Source: CAVSUR01 sp052143655
GTDB lineage: Bacteria > Actinomycetota > Actinomycetes > Streptosporangiales > Streptosporangiaceae
Direction of reading: 5' to 3'
Assembly (NCBI GenBank): GCA_052143655.1
Contig: JBKQSL010000045.1
Span: 44,525 to 108,524, forward strand
DNA: 64,000 nucleotides
In this document: in pieces, positions 63,899 to 64,000 of the stretch
Layout of the letters: each line of letters opens with the position of its first letter
Position numbering within the stretch: the stretch's first letter is position 1
The notes under the pieces: generated by a model
What the model saw: the letters and a program-made list of their open reading frames with translations, nothing else
Database searches by the model: none
Told to the model about the DNA's origin: nothing
Made by a program: the position numbers and the translations under genes

Positions 63899-64000
63899 AT
63901 GTGCTTAGCCGGCCAGGTGCCCGCCCGTCCGGCGAGCGCGGATCAGGCGCTCGCTGCCCTGGAGGGGGCGCTGTCGTTTCTCGCGCGTGCGGATGCGGCG
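63899..64000 (+). CDS. DUF222/HNH endonuclease-type protein (5' end only)
   Basis: The first 34 codons from ATG 63899, with GGGGAGG upstream. It reads AGQVPARPASADQALAALEG, then ALSFLARADAA, the N-terminal pattern (ADQALAALEAGLxFLA-ADAA) of the DUF222-HNH proteins related to the mycobacterial 13E12 repeat family. These often occur in many copies per genome. The remainder lies outside, so the HNH motif itself cannot be seen. Confidence 0.55.
   Translation, partial: MCLAGQVPARPASADQALAALEGALSFLARADAA

Overview
The window is 64 kb of very GC-rich DNA (well over 70% by eye). GTG, TTG and ATG starts, many 4-bp stop/start overlaps and proline/alanine-rich disordered tails point to a chromosomal segment of an actinomycete. 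The backbone is the conserved actinobacterial order cytidine deaminase-like / CNNM-CorC / ybeY / phoH / HIT / rsmE / dnaJ / hrcA / hemW / lepA / rpsT / holA / hflX, then miaA / dapF / miaB / rny / recX / recA. I would place it near Streptosporangiales-like actinomycetes, but the sequence alone does not fix the genus. I found no tRNA, rRNA or CRISPR array.

1-19.7 kb is core: a partial METTL20-like methyltransferase, a deaminase fold without zinc ligands, CNNM/CorC, YbeY, PhoH and HIT. A divergent ECF sigma factor with a membrane partner follows, then RsmE, DnaJ and HrcA (with a CIRCE operator), HemW, a frameshifted MOSC gene, two small DUF4190-type membrane proteins, LepA, S20, HolA and an imidazolonepropionase. 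19.7-22.4 kb holds an approximately 0.9-kb gene-free region with palindromes, then HflX.

22.4-33.2 kb interrupts the usual hflX-miaA neighbourhood. Malate synthase (aceB) and a glycolate oxidase operon (glcDEF) could together carry glycolate through glyoxylate to malate. They are separated by a three-gene serine-recombinase cassette with a cluster of GTTTACACC-like repeats. A ribbon-helix-helix regulator with TGACGTCA operators, a DUF4097 protein and a small basic protein follow. 33.2-36.2 kb has MiaA and DapF in one uninterrupted frame, then an alpha/beta hydrolase. 36.2-38.2 kb is a degenerate island in which a truncated NYN gene abuts a broken helix-turn-helix gene.

38.2-50.1 kb returns to core: enoyl-CoA hydratase, a LigB-like protein, MiaB, an S9 peptidase, RNase Y with a long disordered insert, RecX, and RecA carrying a 368-residue intein with a LAGLIDADG endonuclease. 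A LexA box lies upstream. 50.3-54.3 kb is an assimilatory sulfite reductase/siroheme operon (reductase, zinc-ribbon protein, CysG-like, CbiX-like), headed by a 38-codon leader peptide ending in cysteine codons, which suggests cysteine-dependent attenuation. 54.4-60.0 kb has a two-component system divergent from an ABC exporter. 60.1-62.6 kb has an intracellular PHA depolymerase-like hydrolase coupled to an acyl-CoA synthetase. The window ends with a membrane-associated protein and the start of a DUF222/HNH gene.

A recurring feature is young short tandem duplications (units of 10-38 bp, 2-4 copies) in gene ends, linkers and intergenic DNA. The best candidates for a second look are the RecA intein, the cysteine leader peptide, the MiaA-DapF fusion, the ribbon-helix-helix operator array and the recombinase cassette.
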